From contig RYWL01000015.1 of NCBI GenBank assembly GCA_003979155.1, positions 1 through 33,970 of the forward strand: a stretch of DNA of 33,970 bases. Reading direction: 5' to 3'. Shown here in pieces: positions 8,137 through 15,611 of this stretch; position 1 is the stretch's first letter, and each line of letters opens with the position of its first letter. The DNA is from Muribaculaceae bacterium (lineage in GTDB: Bacteria > Bacteroidota > Bacteroidia > Bacteroidales > Muribaculaceae). The notes beneath the pieces are model-generated. The model saw only the letters and a list, made by a program, of their open reading frames with translations. It had not been told where the DNA came from and made no database searches. A program made the translations under genes and the position numbers.

Positions 8137-8160
8137 AGTGTGTGTCGATGGGCTTAACCC

Positions 8161-9165
8161 TTATTTTTTGAATTCTTTCTTTATGAACGTGTATGGGTGG
8201 TGGATGCCATGATCATCGATGAGCGACGTATCGAGTCGGGGCTCGTCTTTGTACACCGTGATTATGCGGGCGCCACGCGGCAGCACCTCGTCGTATGCCG
8301 AATTATATCCACTTTTTCGTCCATAGGCGAGCAATATTTTGCCGTTGGCATCAATCAGATAGTCGTTGTTGTGGTCGTGCCCGACAAAAACACCGAGAAT
8401 ATCGCCTTTGTCGAGCATTGATTCGAACATGCCCGAGTTGATGCCGGGAGCACATACATTTTCTTTTTTCGTGCCAATTTCGGGATACTCCTTGAGGCAT
8501 GTATCGAATTCGGGGAGCGGAATGTGGAAAAAGGCTGTAGAGGGCACCGGTATGCCTCCGTTTGTCTGAGTGAGGCTGTCGCTTGTGGCGCGATACCAGT
8601 CGATCTGGTCGTGTTTAATCCATGCATAGTGGCCGAACGAACGGTCTTTGCAATTGTTGTGCGAGTCAATCAAGTAAATGGCCGATGCCGTGGTGCGGTC
8701 GTTTGCCGAAGCTGCTATGGGAATCATACAATTGCCCGACCCCGAAATATCGGCATCGTCGCGCGTGAGATTGTGGGGTTGAGTGAGAAGATAATCAAGA
8801 ATCTGCCCGTTGTTTACGTCGGTCTCTTCGTCGTGGTTACCAAAACATATGGCATATGGAACACCGGTGCTTTCGAGAGACGCGCAAAGCTGCTTCCACA
8901 GAGAAATTGCGTCGCGAGTATTCCATATGCAATCGCCGGTGAGCACAAGCAAATCGGGTTTCTGTGTTTCGGCCAGCTGTTCAATCAAGCGGTAAGTGCT
9001 GTCGTTGCGCAACTTGCTCGACTCGTTTTCATCGTTGATATGCAAGTCGGTAAACTGGATAATTTTGAACGTGCCATCGTTATTGAAGTGAAGTTCCGGC
9101 CGTTCGGCACTGCCGCAGAGGGCGGCGCCGGCCATAAGCAAGGTGGCAATAGTCTGTTTTAACAT
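8161..9165 (-). CDS. Secreted calcineurin-like metallophosphoesterase
   Basis: A 334-residue protein with an N-terminal signal peptide (hydrophobic core at about 5-19, small residues before position 20), so periplasmic or surface-facing. All metallophosphoesterase blocks are present: D40-x-H42 in FTDLH, GD78 in LVLTGDC, GNHD/E (109-113), and a late GHDHNND where the metal-binding histidines sit. The order and length resemble the family that includes DCR2/PAP28-like phosphatases. It should hydrolyse a phosphomonoester or diester; the substrate is unknown. The ATG follows a -7 element by about 40 bases, so it has its own promoter. It is a single-gene unit followed by a long perfect hairpin. Confidence 0.85.
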   Translation of the reverse strand: MLKQTIATLLMAGAALCGSAERPELHFNNDGTFKIIQFTDLHINDENESSKLRNDSTYRLIEQLAETQKPDLLVLTGDCIWNTRDAISLWKQLCASLESTGVPYAICFGNHDEETDVNNGQILDYLLTQPHNLTRDDADISGSGNCMIPIAASANDRTTASAIYLIDSHNNCKDRSFGHYAWIKHDQIDWYRATSDSLTQTNGGIPVPSTAFFHIPLPEFDTCLKEYPEIGTKKENVCAPGINSGMFESMLDKGDILGVFVGHDHNNDYLIDANGKILLAYGRKSGYNSAYDEVLPRGARIITVYKDEPRLDTSLIDDHGIHHPYTFIKKEFKK

Positions 9166-9203
9166 TTGCTCGGGTGTAATCTTTATGATGATTGATTAAT
9201 TCT

Positions 9204-9622
9204 TTACAAAAGTAATAAATTTCGGGCGCAAATCTTTAACATCGCCTGATTTTTTCTACTATTGGTTGCCTTCGAAAGCCACTTCCACAGGGGAGAGACG
9301 TCTATGTCATCAGCCGTGGTGAGGGGCGTGTCAATCAGCGAATAGCGGATATCCGCATCATTGTTGTCGCGGTCGCTTTGATTGTGACTACAAGCGGCTC
9401 GTCGTCAACAGACATCACGATGTCGTCTGTACCCTCGTTTTACGGGTCGTATAGGTCGGGTAAAATCGGCATGGATTGGAACCGGTAATAAGGGCGAAGT
9501 TCAACAGTGTGCATGAATTCACTTGTTTCGGCATCGATGAAGTGAGTCCGGTTGTAGCGGTAATGGCAGGAGGCCTTGAATTCAGTGAAGCCGGCGATAA
9601 TCATGCCGGTTCGGTCTTCGTA
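9204..9622 (-). pseudogene. Decayed coding sequence, family not recognised
   Basis: No intact gene fills the 500 bases between the metallophosphoesterase and the flippase, but the minus strand holds readable protein in pieces. From 9622 a frame reads YEDRTGMIIAGFTEF and continues through segments such as FIDAETSEF and VELRPYYRF to a stop at 9440-9442. The same frame then stays open through TDDIVMSVDDEPLVV, after which sense continues in another frame from about 9386 (DADIRYSLIDTPLTT, DVSPLWKWL) to a TAA at 9204. One internal stop plus one frameshift in otherwise good coding sequence indicates a recently inactivated gene. There is also a stop just before 9622, so the 5' end is missing or further damaged. 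The family is not identified. Confidence 0.5.
9207..9214 (-). promoter_or_regulatory. -7 element for the metallophosphoesterase
   Basis: TACTTTTG on the minus strand fits TAnnTTTG. It overlaps the last codons of the upstream decayed gene. A TTTG lies only 14 bases further upstream, too close for a normal -33. Confidence 0.4.
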
Positions 9623-9702
9623 TCACAGTTCAGTAGGCATTCTGCAGCATACCGGGAGTGTGGGTCGGAAGTCCCGATGCTTTTGGGCCTCGTAGCCGCT
9701 TT

Positions 9703-11118
9703 TCACTTTTGGCTGCGGCGGATGTAGCTGAATACGCCTTGCTGAATCTTAGATTTAAATATGTAGTTGCCTCCGATGTAGAGTCCCAGCCCGGTGATGA
9801 TTTCGAGCGCCAGTTTGAGCCACGGAGTGTCGGCCATACCGGCAGCGAGACTCATGAAAGGTATTATAAGTAATGTCTGGGCAAGATACGGCAGCATGTC
9901 GAGTATAAATCTCTTCACTGCCACGTGTGTGTATCGTGCTGTGTAGGCAAGTGATATGATGTAGGTGAGGGCAGAGGCCGCCAATTGTCCCCACAGCATG
10001 ATTTCAAGTCCACGTACAAGATTGTCGGGTCTCGAGATGCCCATGTACGGAAAAGTGGCTGCAAGCGCTATGATTGCCAGGCTGTCGCGTATCACTTCGA
10101 GTTTTACTATTGTTCCTCCATGTCCGAGCGAGAGCAGAAAGTTGTTGTACAGCGACATCAGCACGGTAAAAATGCCTCTGAGCAGCAGGAGCTGGAACAG
10201 AATTACCGACGGGTCCCATTTGGTGCCGAACAATGTGTGGAAAATGGGAGCGGCCATGAGCATGAGGCCAAGTATGGCGGGGAAGAGAATGTAACTGGTG
10301 AAGCGGTTTATTTTCGACACCATTGCCTCGAACCGTTCTGCATCGTCCTGCACGGCCGACAGTGCCGGCAGGAAAGACGATGTGAGAACCTGCGTGATTG
10401 ACGTGATGCCCATCTTGCTCCATTTGTCGCTCTGTGTGTAGTAACCTAAGGAGGTGAGGCCGTTGCGGTTGCCTATTACAAAGGAATAGATGTTGAGAAA
10501 CAATGTGTTGAGAAACGATGTGAGCATCATGCGTGAACCGATGCCGAAGTATGAGCGCAGACGAGCCCATGAAAAGCGCATCATCGGACGCCATGAGGAT
10601 GTGCTCCACAGTATGAGACTTCTTACGGCTCCCATCACGATTGTCTGCCACACTATTGCCCATGCTCCAGCTCCGGTAAGGGCCAGGGCGATGCCCGTGA
10701 CGCCTCCAAGTATGAGGCCGATAGAGTTTGATACGGCTACCATGCGGACGTCCATTGCCTTCATGAGGCGGTTGATTTGGACGATGAACGAGGCATTGAC
10801 AATGATTGAAAGGCACATCACACGAATAAGTGGCACAAGCCGCATGTCGTTCTGAAAACAGCGAGCTATAAATGGTGCGCACACCGCGAGAATGGTGTAG
10901 AGCAGTATTGAGATTCCCATATTGAACCACAGCACTGTCGAGTAGTCGAGTCGCGAAGGCTGCTTACGCTGGATAAGGGCATAGGAGAATCCGCTGTCGA
11001 TTAGCAGTGAAGCGAAAGCTTGAAAGATAAGCACTACTCCTACCAGACCGAAGTCTTCCTGCGACAGTACACGAGCGAGCACTATGCCTGTTACGGCATA
11101 GAGAATCTGAGTGGCCAT
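9703..11118 (-). CDS. Polysaccharide/oligosaccharide flippase (Wzx/WzxC-like, MOP superfamily)
   Basis: A 471-residue integral membrane protein with about 12-14 hydrophobic segments, beginning at an ATG inside the first conserved block. It resembles lipopolysaccharide biosynthesis flippases that move undecaprenyl-linked glycans across the inner membrane: LARVLSQEDFGLVGVV after the first helix is the family hallmark, and RLDYSTVLWFN and YYTQSDKWSKMG are further conserved blocks. The reading frame stays open 22 codons upstream and encodes the usual family N-terminus (QQKTARSLKWNLIDR), but that part contains no ATG, GTG or TTG; the only codon at the expected place is ATT at 11179-11181. The annotated start therefore probably truncates the real protein. 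It is the last gene of the dusB - GIN-domain operon; no glycosyltransferases are nearby. Confidence 0.85.
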   Translation of the reverse strand: MATQILYAVTGIVLARVLSQEDFGLVGVVLIFQAFASLLIDSGFSYALIQRKQPSRLDYSTVLWFNMGISILLYTILAVCAPFIARCFQNDMRLVPLIRVMCLSIIVNASFIVQINRLMKAMDVRMVAVSNSIGLILGGVTGIALALTGAGAWAIVWQTIVMGAVRSLILWSTSSWRPMMRFSWARLRSYFGIGSRMMLTSFLNTLFLNIYSFVIGNRNGLTSLGYYTQSDKWSKMGITSITQVLTSSFLPALSAVQDDAERFEAMVSKINRFTSYILFPAILGLMLMAAPIFHTLFGTKWDPSVILFQLLLLRGIFTVLMSLYNNFLLSLGHGGTIVKLEVIRDSLAIIALAATFPYMGISRPDNLVRGLEIMLWGQLAASALTYIISLAYTARYTHVAVKRFILDMLPYLAQTLLIIPFMSLAAGMADTPWLKLALEIITGLGLYIGGNYIFKSKIQQGVFSYIRRSQK

Positions 11119-11190
11119 ACGGTCGATGAGGTTCCATTTCAGCGACCGGGCTGTTTTTTGTTGTAGGCTGGTAGGCGTAATAGCTTATTT

Positions 11191-11928
11191 TTAGTTGTTT
11201 TCTTTTTTCTCGCTTAGCGCTTCAGCGAACTCTTCGCGTGAGAGAACTTTGACACCGATGCTGCGGTTGGTGATTTTTGTGGGGAGTTTGTTGTAGACAA
11301 CAGCACCAGGGCCGGTTCCGTAGACACGTAGATTATCTACAGGATTGGTTTCGATGTTTCCTGTGCCGAAGAGCACGCATTTGAGGTCGTTTACCTGTAG
11401 AGACGATGCATCGATAAGGCCTGTGCTCACATTCGTAATGGTTGACTTCTGTGCTTTGCCGTTTATAATCAGTGTGCCCTTGCCGGTTGTTATGCCGGCA
11501 TCAACGCGATTTGCCTCTACATAGTCGATGATTAGCGTGCCGTTGCCGATTTGTTTGGCCTTAAAACTGTTGGTCGGCACTACGCGGTGGACTCTGAGGG
11601 TGGAGTCGCCAGAGTTTTCCACGCGGCTCAGCGACGAAGAGTAAACGCGTATGCGGGGCACATTGGCTACCGGCTGTTCATCGGCATCGGTGCGTATGGT
11701 CAGCCGGTCGTTTTTATGGGTGAAGATTATATGGGAAGCCATTTCGGGCTCGCATGAAAAGATTGCCATACCTGCAGAATCGGGCGAGCAGAAATAATCT
11801 ACATTTACACCGTCGACAACTACAAGTTCCGAAAAGTCGTTTACATCGAGCTTTTGGTCGGTGACAACAGCCGAGACTGGAATGAACTGAATTGCGCAAA
11901 CCAATATGAATAAAATCTTTTTTATCAT
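11191..11928 (-). CDS. Secreted GIN-domain (DUF2807) protein
   Basis: A 245-residue protein starting at the ATG that begins a clear signal peptide (Lys-Lys followed by a hydrophobic core, ending near PVSA at 19-22). The reading frame extends 40 codons upstream, but that part is Arg/His/Ser-rich and lies inside dusB, so I rejected it. The mature part alternates short polar and hydrophobic strands (VNDFSELVVVDGVNVDYF; SRVENSGDSTLRV; NGTLIIDYVEANRVDAG) as in the right-handed beta-helix of the GIN/DUF2807 family, found as exported or autotransporter-like proteins in Bacteroidota. Function is unknown. Its ATG overlaps the dusB TGA (ATGA), so translation is coupled, and the flippase frame opens a few bases after its stop. 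Confidence 0.8.
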   Translation of the reverse strand: MIKKILFILVCAIQFIPVSAVVTDQKLDVNDFSELVVVDGVNVDYFCSPDSAGMAIFSCEPEMASHIIFTHKNDRLTIRTDADEQPVANVPRIRVYSSSLSRVENSGDSTLRVHRVVPTNSFKAKQIGNGTLIIDYVEANRVDAGITTGKGTLIINGKAQKSTITNVSTGLIDASSLQVNDLKCVLFGTGNIETNPVDNLRVYGTGPGAVVYNKLPTKITNRSIGVKVLSREEFAEALSEKKENN

Positions 11929-12923
11929 AGCGTGTCGTGAAGAGCGGGAATGATGTCGTTTTCGATATGTGAGAGCACGGCTTCGAGTTCGTCGAGAGTG
12001 GAGGCTTTGAGCATTGCGATGCGTGTAGGACGGAAGTCGGGAATGCATTTGAAAAGAGGTGAGGCTGCCAGATGCCGGCGGATATGCAATATGCCACGAT
12101 ACTGGTCGATGCGTTCAACGCTCTCACGAATCTGTCGGCGCAGAAGCGCGAATTTTTCGGACACCAGAACAACCGGTTTTACGCCCGTGCGCAGATACTC
12201 TGTCATTTCTTTGAATATCCATGGAGCGCCGATAGAGGCCCTGCCCACCATTATGCCGTCGACTCCCGAGCGTTCGAATGCCTCCACAAGCCGTTCGGGT
12301 GTGGTTATGTCGCCATTTCCGATTACGGGAATGTGCAGGCGTGGATTGGCCTTGACACGTGCTATTTCGTCCCAATCGGCTTCGCCGGTGTACATCTGCG
12401 AGCGTGTGCGTCCGTGAACGGTGATAGCTTTTATGCCGCAGTCCTGCAACTGCTCGGCGAGGTCAACGATAATTTTCGAATTGCAGTCCCAGCCCAGACG
12501 TGTCTTTACTGTCACCGGAATGTTGACGGCGTCGACAACGGCCCTTGTAATTTCTAACATTCGCGGAATGTCGCGTAGCATGCCTGCACCGGCTCCCTTT
12601 CCGGCAACTTTCTTTACCGGACATCCGAAGTTTATGTCGAGTATGTCGGGATGTGCCTGTTCTACAATTTTTGCCGCTTCGACCATAGGGCCAACTTCGC
12701 GACCGTAAATCTGAATGGCCGTAGGGCGTTCGCCTTCTGCGATATGCAGCTTGCGTGTCGTGGCAGCTATACTGCGGATAAGAGCGTCGGCAGAAACAAA
12801 TTCGGTATAGGTGAGGTCGGCGCCTTGCTCTTTGCAGATAAGGCGGAATGAAGAATCTGTTACGTCCTCCATCGGGGCAAGCATTACCGGTCGGTTGCCC
12901 AACTCAACATTTCCTATATTCAT
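11925..12923 (-). CDS. dusB: tRNA-dihydrouridine synthase (DusB-like)
   Basis: A 332-residue FMN-dependent enzyme that reduces uridines in the tRNA D-loop using NADPH. The TIM barrel opens with VMLAPMEDVTD (13-23), with the conserved QIYGRE block, then DINFGCPVKKV with catalytic Cys101, VTVKTRLGW, ITVHGRTRSQMYTG, IPVIGNGDI and DGIMVGRASIGAPWIF. The C-terminal helical tRNA-binding domain follows. The length matches the family. The ATG is 39 bases downstream of a -7 promoter element. It heads an operon with the GIN-domain gene (4-base overlap) and the flippase, an association with no obvious functional logic. The DusB assignment over DusA/C rests on overall pattern. Confidence 0.93.
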   Translation of the reverse strand: MNIGNVELGNRPVMLAPMEDVTDSSFRLICKEQGADLTYTEFVSADALIRSIAATTRKLHIAEGERPTAIQIYGREVGPMVEAAKIVEQAHPDILDINFGCPVKKVAGKGAGAGMLRDIPRMLEITRAVVDAVNIPVTVKTRLGWDCNSKIIVDLAEQLQDCGIKAITVHGRTRSQMYTGEADWDEIARVKANPRLHIPVIGNGDITTPERLVEAFERSGVDGIMVGRASIGAPWIFKEMTEYLRTGVKPVVLVSEKFALLRRQIRESVERIDQYRGILHIRRHLAASPLFKCIPDFRPTRIAMLKASTLDELEAVLSHIENDIIPALHDTL

Positions 12924-12961
12924 ATATTTATTTTGCTTCTTTTCTTACTCAAAAACGGATG

Positions 12962-12969
12962 CAAATTTA
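12962..12969 (-). promoter_or_regulatory. -7 element of the dusB promoter
   Basis: TAAATTTG on the minus strand fits TAnnTTTG, 39 bases before the dusB ATG. No TTTG is present at the -33 spacing. Confidence 0.45.
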
Positions 12970-13052
12970 TCAAAAATTGCGCAATAACATATGCATCAGA
13001 GCAAAAAAAGACAATAAATGAGCCTTTTGTGGCAAAGTTTGCGGGTATATAC

Positions 13053-13083
13053 AAAAAAAATTGATTGTCTCCCGACAACCAAT
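13053..13083 (-). terminator. Intrinsic terminator of the candidate small RNA
   Basis: Bases 13074-13083 pair with 13060-13069 (10 bp, one G-U) around a GGGA tetraloop of the GNRA type. On the minus strand the stem runs into eight consecutive T (13053-13060). Confidence 0.8.
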
Positions 13084-13118
13084 CCAGTTAACCTTAAATC
13101 TATACCATGAAAAACACA
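13053..13118 (-). ncRNA. Candidate small RNA (about 65 nt), or attenuated leader upstream of dusB
   Basis: On the minus strand a perfect consensus promoter (13122-13153) is followed by about 35 bases with no usable open reading frame (its only ATG is followed by one codon and a stop). Then comes a 10-bp hairpin with a GGGA loop and an eight-T run (13053-13083). A promoter and a terminator this close, with no protein between, define a short stable transcript. It could act as a free sRNA, or be a terminated leader whose read-through feeds dusB about 130 bases further on. I recognise no known RNA family. Confidence 0.55.
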
Positions 13119-13121
13119 TTG

Positions 13122-13153
13122 CAAAAGTACGCACTTTGTATATACTTACCAAA
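13122..13153 (-). promoter_or_regulatory. Perfect Bacteroidota promoter for the candidate small RNA
   Basis: TTTG (13150-13153), exactly 20 bases, then TACTTTTG (13122-13129) on the minus strand, in a stretch with no protein gene immediately downstream. This is one of four full-consensus promoters in the window, two of which serve tRNA genes. Confidence 0.75.
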
Positions 13154-13291
13154 TGTTTTGCGGCAAAAAGTGCTGAATTTAACATCTTTTAAATATGCTG
13201 GTCGAAAATCAAGGATGACAGGTGGAATTTTGTATGCCTGAGGGGTGAAATGCTTGCAAATTGCTATTGTGAAAATTTGTATTTAAATCGC
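13154..13291. other. AT-rich non-coding spacer
   Basis: I see no gene, promoter pair or strong hairpin between the small-RNA promoter and the ferredoxin terminator. Confidence 0.5.
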
Positions 13292-13334
13292 AAAAAGAGC
13301 TCCCTCTGCGCCATAAAGGGCAGAGGGAGCTCTT
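13292..13334 (-). terminator. Intrinsic terminator of the ferredoxin gene
   Basis: A perfect 15-bp inverted repeat (13295-13309 with 13320-13334) around a 10-base loop, 19 bases after the ferredoxin stop codon. On the minus strand it runs into TTTTT (13292-13296). Confidence 0.9.
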
Positions 13335-13353
13335 AGAACTTTTAATCCGATGC

Positions 13354-13542
<189 letters not shown>

Positions 13543-13573
13543 TTATAAAAAACGTTTGTTATAAATTGATGTG

Positions 13574-13581
13574 CAAAGTTA
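13574..13581 (-). promoter_or_regulatory. -7 element of the ferredoxin promoter
   Basis: TAACTTTG on the minus strand, about 50 bases before the ferredoxin ATG and identical to the -7 elements of both tRNA genes here. The -33 position is AT-rich but lacks TTTG. An imperfect A/T hairpin (about 13582-13604) just upstream might end the glmM operon. Confidence 0.6.
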
Positions 13582-13617
13582 ATGCTTTTTATAAAAAGAA
13601 GCATAATCTTGCCCGAT

Positions 13618-15006
13618 TTATTTTGTAAGCTCATTGATAATGGCCTTGATGGAGTCGGCGAGCTTCTTGGCTTCGTCCATGCTGTGGGCTTCGGAGTAAA
13701 TGCGTATAATCGGTTCGGTGTTCGATTTGCGCAGATGCACCCACGAGTCGCTGAAATCGATTTTTACGCCGTCGATATCGGTGATTTTTTCGTTGGCGAA
13801 TTTATTTTTCATTTCGGCAAGAATTGCATCGACATCTATTTCGGGTGTGAGCTGTATTTTTGTCTTGTATATGTCGTAAGACGGATATGTGGCGCGGAGC
13901 TCCGACACTGTCTTGCCCGATTTTGCAAGCAAGGTGAGGAAAATGGCTATGCCCACCATTGCGTCGCGGCCATAGTGCAGGGCAGGGTAGATTACACCGC
14001 CATTGCCTTCGCCTCCGATAATCGCGCCTGTTTCTTTCATCTTTGTGGTTACATTCACTTCGCCTACAGCAGCCGCGTTGTATTGGCCGCCGTGTGCTGC
14101 GGTGACATCGCGCAGTGCACGCGACGAGCTGAGGTTGCTCACCGTGTTTCCGGGAGTGTGGCTGAGGATATAGTCGGCTACGGCCACAAGGGTATATTCC
14201 TCGCCAAAGAATTTGCCTCCGTCGGAAATGATGGCGAGACGGTCGACATCGGGGTCAACCACAAAGCCTACATTGGCCTTTGAATCGCGTACAAGTTCGG
14301 CGATGCCGGTGAGATTTTCAGGAATCGGTTCGGGTGTATGTGCGAAGTGTCCCGTGGCTTCGCAGTTCATTTCTATTATATTTTTCACTCCGAGAGCCTT
14401 TAGAAGCTCGGGGACAATCGTGCCGCCAACAGAGTTTACCGCATCGACAGCGACAGTGAAGCCTGCTTTGGCTATGGCGTCGGCATCGACAATAGGAAGT
14501 GCGAGCACCTGCTCTATGTGTCGGCGTACGTATGTGGTGTTGATGAATACGTGGCCGAGTTCGTGTACTGTCGCGAACGAAAAATCTTCTTCTTCGGCAA
14601 AGCGGAGCACTTGAGCTCCTTCTTCGGCGTTGAGGAATTCGCCTTTCTCATTGAGGAGTTTGAGGGCGTTCCACTGTATGGGGTTGTGTGAGGCGGTGAG
14701 AATCAAGCCTCCGCAAGCGTTTTCACCGGTGACGGCAAGTTCTGTTGTGGGAGTGGAGGCGAGACCTATGTCGATTACGTCGAATCCCATGCCGGTGAGT
14801 GTGCCGGTGACGAGGTCGCGCACCATGTTGCCTGAGAGACGGGCGTCGCGACCTACGACAATTGTTTTATTCGTTTTAGTAGTGGTAGCGGCTATGAATT
14901 TGGCATATGCCGCAGTAAATTTCACTATGTCGAGTGGCGTAAGCCCATCGCCGGCAGGGCCGCCGATAGTGCCGCGAATGCCGGATATTGATTTTATGAG
15001 AGACAT
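13618..15006 (-). CDS. glmM: Phosphoglucosamine mutase
   Basis: A 462-residue alpha-D-phosphohexomutase. GlmM converts glucosamine-6-phosphate to glucosamine-1-phosphate for UDP-GlcNAc, peptidoglycan and LPS synthesis. Domain 1 opens with SGIRGTIGG and has the phosphoserine loop TASHNP with catalytic Ser106. The metal-binding loop is DPDVDR with D251/D253/D255, the sugar-specificity loop is GGEGNGG (about 338-344), and the phosphate-binding loop is RKSNTEP near 426-432. The length is typical for Bacteroidota versions, slightly longer than E. coli. It is the last gene of the DHH - DUF4827 - glmM operon, 47 bases after the lipoprotein gene with no promoter seen between. A phosphomannomutase activity cannot be excluded from sequence alone. 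Confidence 0.88.
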   Translation of the reverse strand: MSLIKSISGIRGTIGGPAGDGLTPLDIVKFTAAYAKFIAATTTKTNKTIVVGRDARLSGNMVRDLVTGTLTGMGFDVIDIGLASTPTTELAVTGENACGGLILTASHNPIQWNALKLLNEKGEFLNAEEGAQVLRFAEEEDFSFATVHELGHVFINTTYVRRHIEQVLALPIVDADAIAKAGFTVAVDAVNSVGGTIVPELLKALGVKNIIEMNCEATGHFAHTPEPIPENLTGIAELVRDSKANVGFVVDPDVDRLAIISDGGKFFGEEYTLVAVADYILSHTPGNTVSNLSSSRALRDVTAAHGGQYNAAAVGEVNVTTKMKETGAIIGGEGNGGVIYPALHYGRDAMVGIAIFLTLLAKSGKTVSELRATYPSYDIYKTKIQLTPEIDVDAILAEMKNKFANEKITDIDGVKIDFSDSWVHLRKSNTEPIIRIYSEAHSMDEAKKLADSIKAIINELTK

Positions 15007-15053
15007 TGAAATTTATTTTGAAAGAAAAATGTGTTTGTTTTTGAAAACCGTCG

Positions 15054-15611
15054 TTACTGACGGCGCTCGTATGTCAGGCGGTATAGATAGGGCTGCACAT
15101 TCGACTGCTCGGAAGAGGGGCCCATCTGCGATTTTATAACCATAAGCACTTCGCAGTCTACAGGCAGAAAGTCGAGGGGGCGCTGAATGCCGTAACCCCA
15201 TGTATACGACGACTGTATCTGGAAGTTGTTGAAGCGGAACCATGCCGCGCTGAGGGTTATGTTGTTGCCTTCGCCTGCGGGAAGCTCGCCATCGGAGTAT
15301 CCGGCCAGAGCGTAGCGTGTGTATCGGAAGTATATCTGCTCGTTATCTTCTACCATGTTGTCTTTTGTGCCCGGCTTGAGCACTTTCATATACAGCATGC
15401 CGTCGGCATCGACACGGTAGAAAGGTGCGTCGGGGCCGTATTCGAATACCGAATCTTCGGGTATGTACGACACCACGCGCTGGTCGGCCAGATAGTTGTT
15501 TGAGTAGTAGTCTTCGTCGGCAAGAAGTTCGGCATATGATTTGCTGTCGTTGCACGACACAGCCATCAGCGCGATAGCTGCCATAAGAGCTATTGTTTTA
15601 AATATTCTCAT
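15054..15611 (-). CDS. DUF4827 family lipoprotein
   Basis: A 185-residue predicted lipoprotein. I chose the ATG that starts MRIFKTIALM; it leads straight into a hydrophobic segment and Cys20 (AVSC lipobox). The longer upstream frame lies within the DHH gene and has no secretion features. After the Cys come CNDSKSYAELL and YYSNNYLADQRVVSYIPED, then a beta-rich C-terminal domain reminiscent of FKBP-type folds (DNEQIYFRYTRYAL; TWGYGIQRPLDFLP). I believe this is the DUF4827 family seen between the DHH phosphoesterase and glmM in many Bacteroidales. No function is known. It overlaps the DHH gene by 14 bases, so translation is coupled. Confidence 0.75.
   Translation of the reverse strand: MRIFKTIALMAAIALMAVSCNDSKSYAELLADEDYYSNNYLADQRVVSYIPEDSVFEYGPDAPFYRVDADGMLYMKVLKPGTKDNMVEDNEQIYFRYTRYALAGYSDGELPAGEGNNITLSAAWFRFNNFQIQSSYTWGYGIQRPLDFLPVDCEVLMVIKSQMGPSSEQSNVQPYLYRLTYERRQ

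Noticed and set aside
10004-10930. 308-codon open frame within the flippase gene, same strand, other frame
   Set aside because: His/Arg-rich composition, no hydrophobic segments, and wholly inside a well-conserved membrane protein gene.
11929-12048. 40-codon N-terminal extension of the GIN-domain protein
   Set aside because: Lies inside dusB, is Arg/His/Ser-rich, and would bury the signal peptide.
12970-13185. 71-codon minus-strand frame between dusB and the ferredoxin
   Set aside because: It runs through the small-RNA promoter and terminator and through the dusB leader, and has no coding character.
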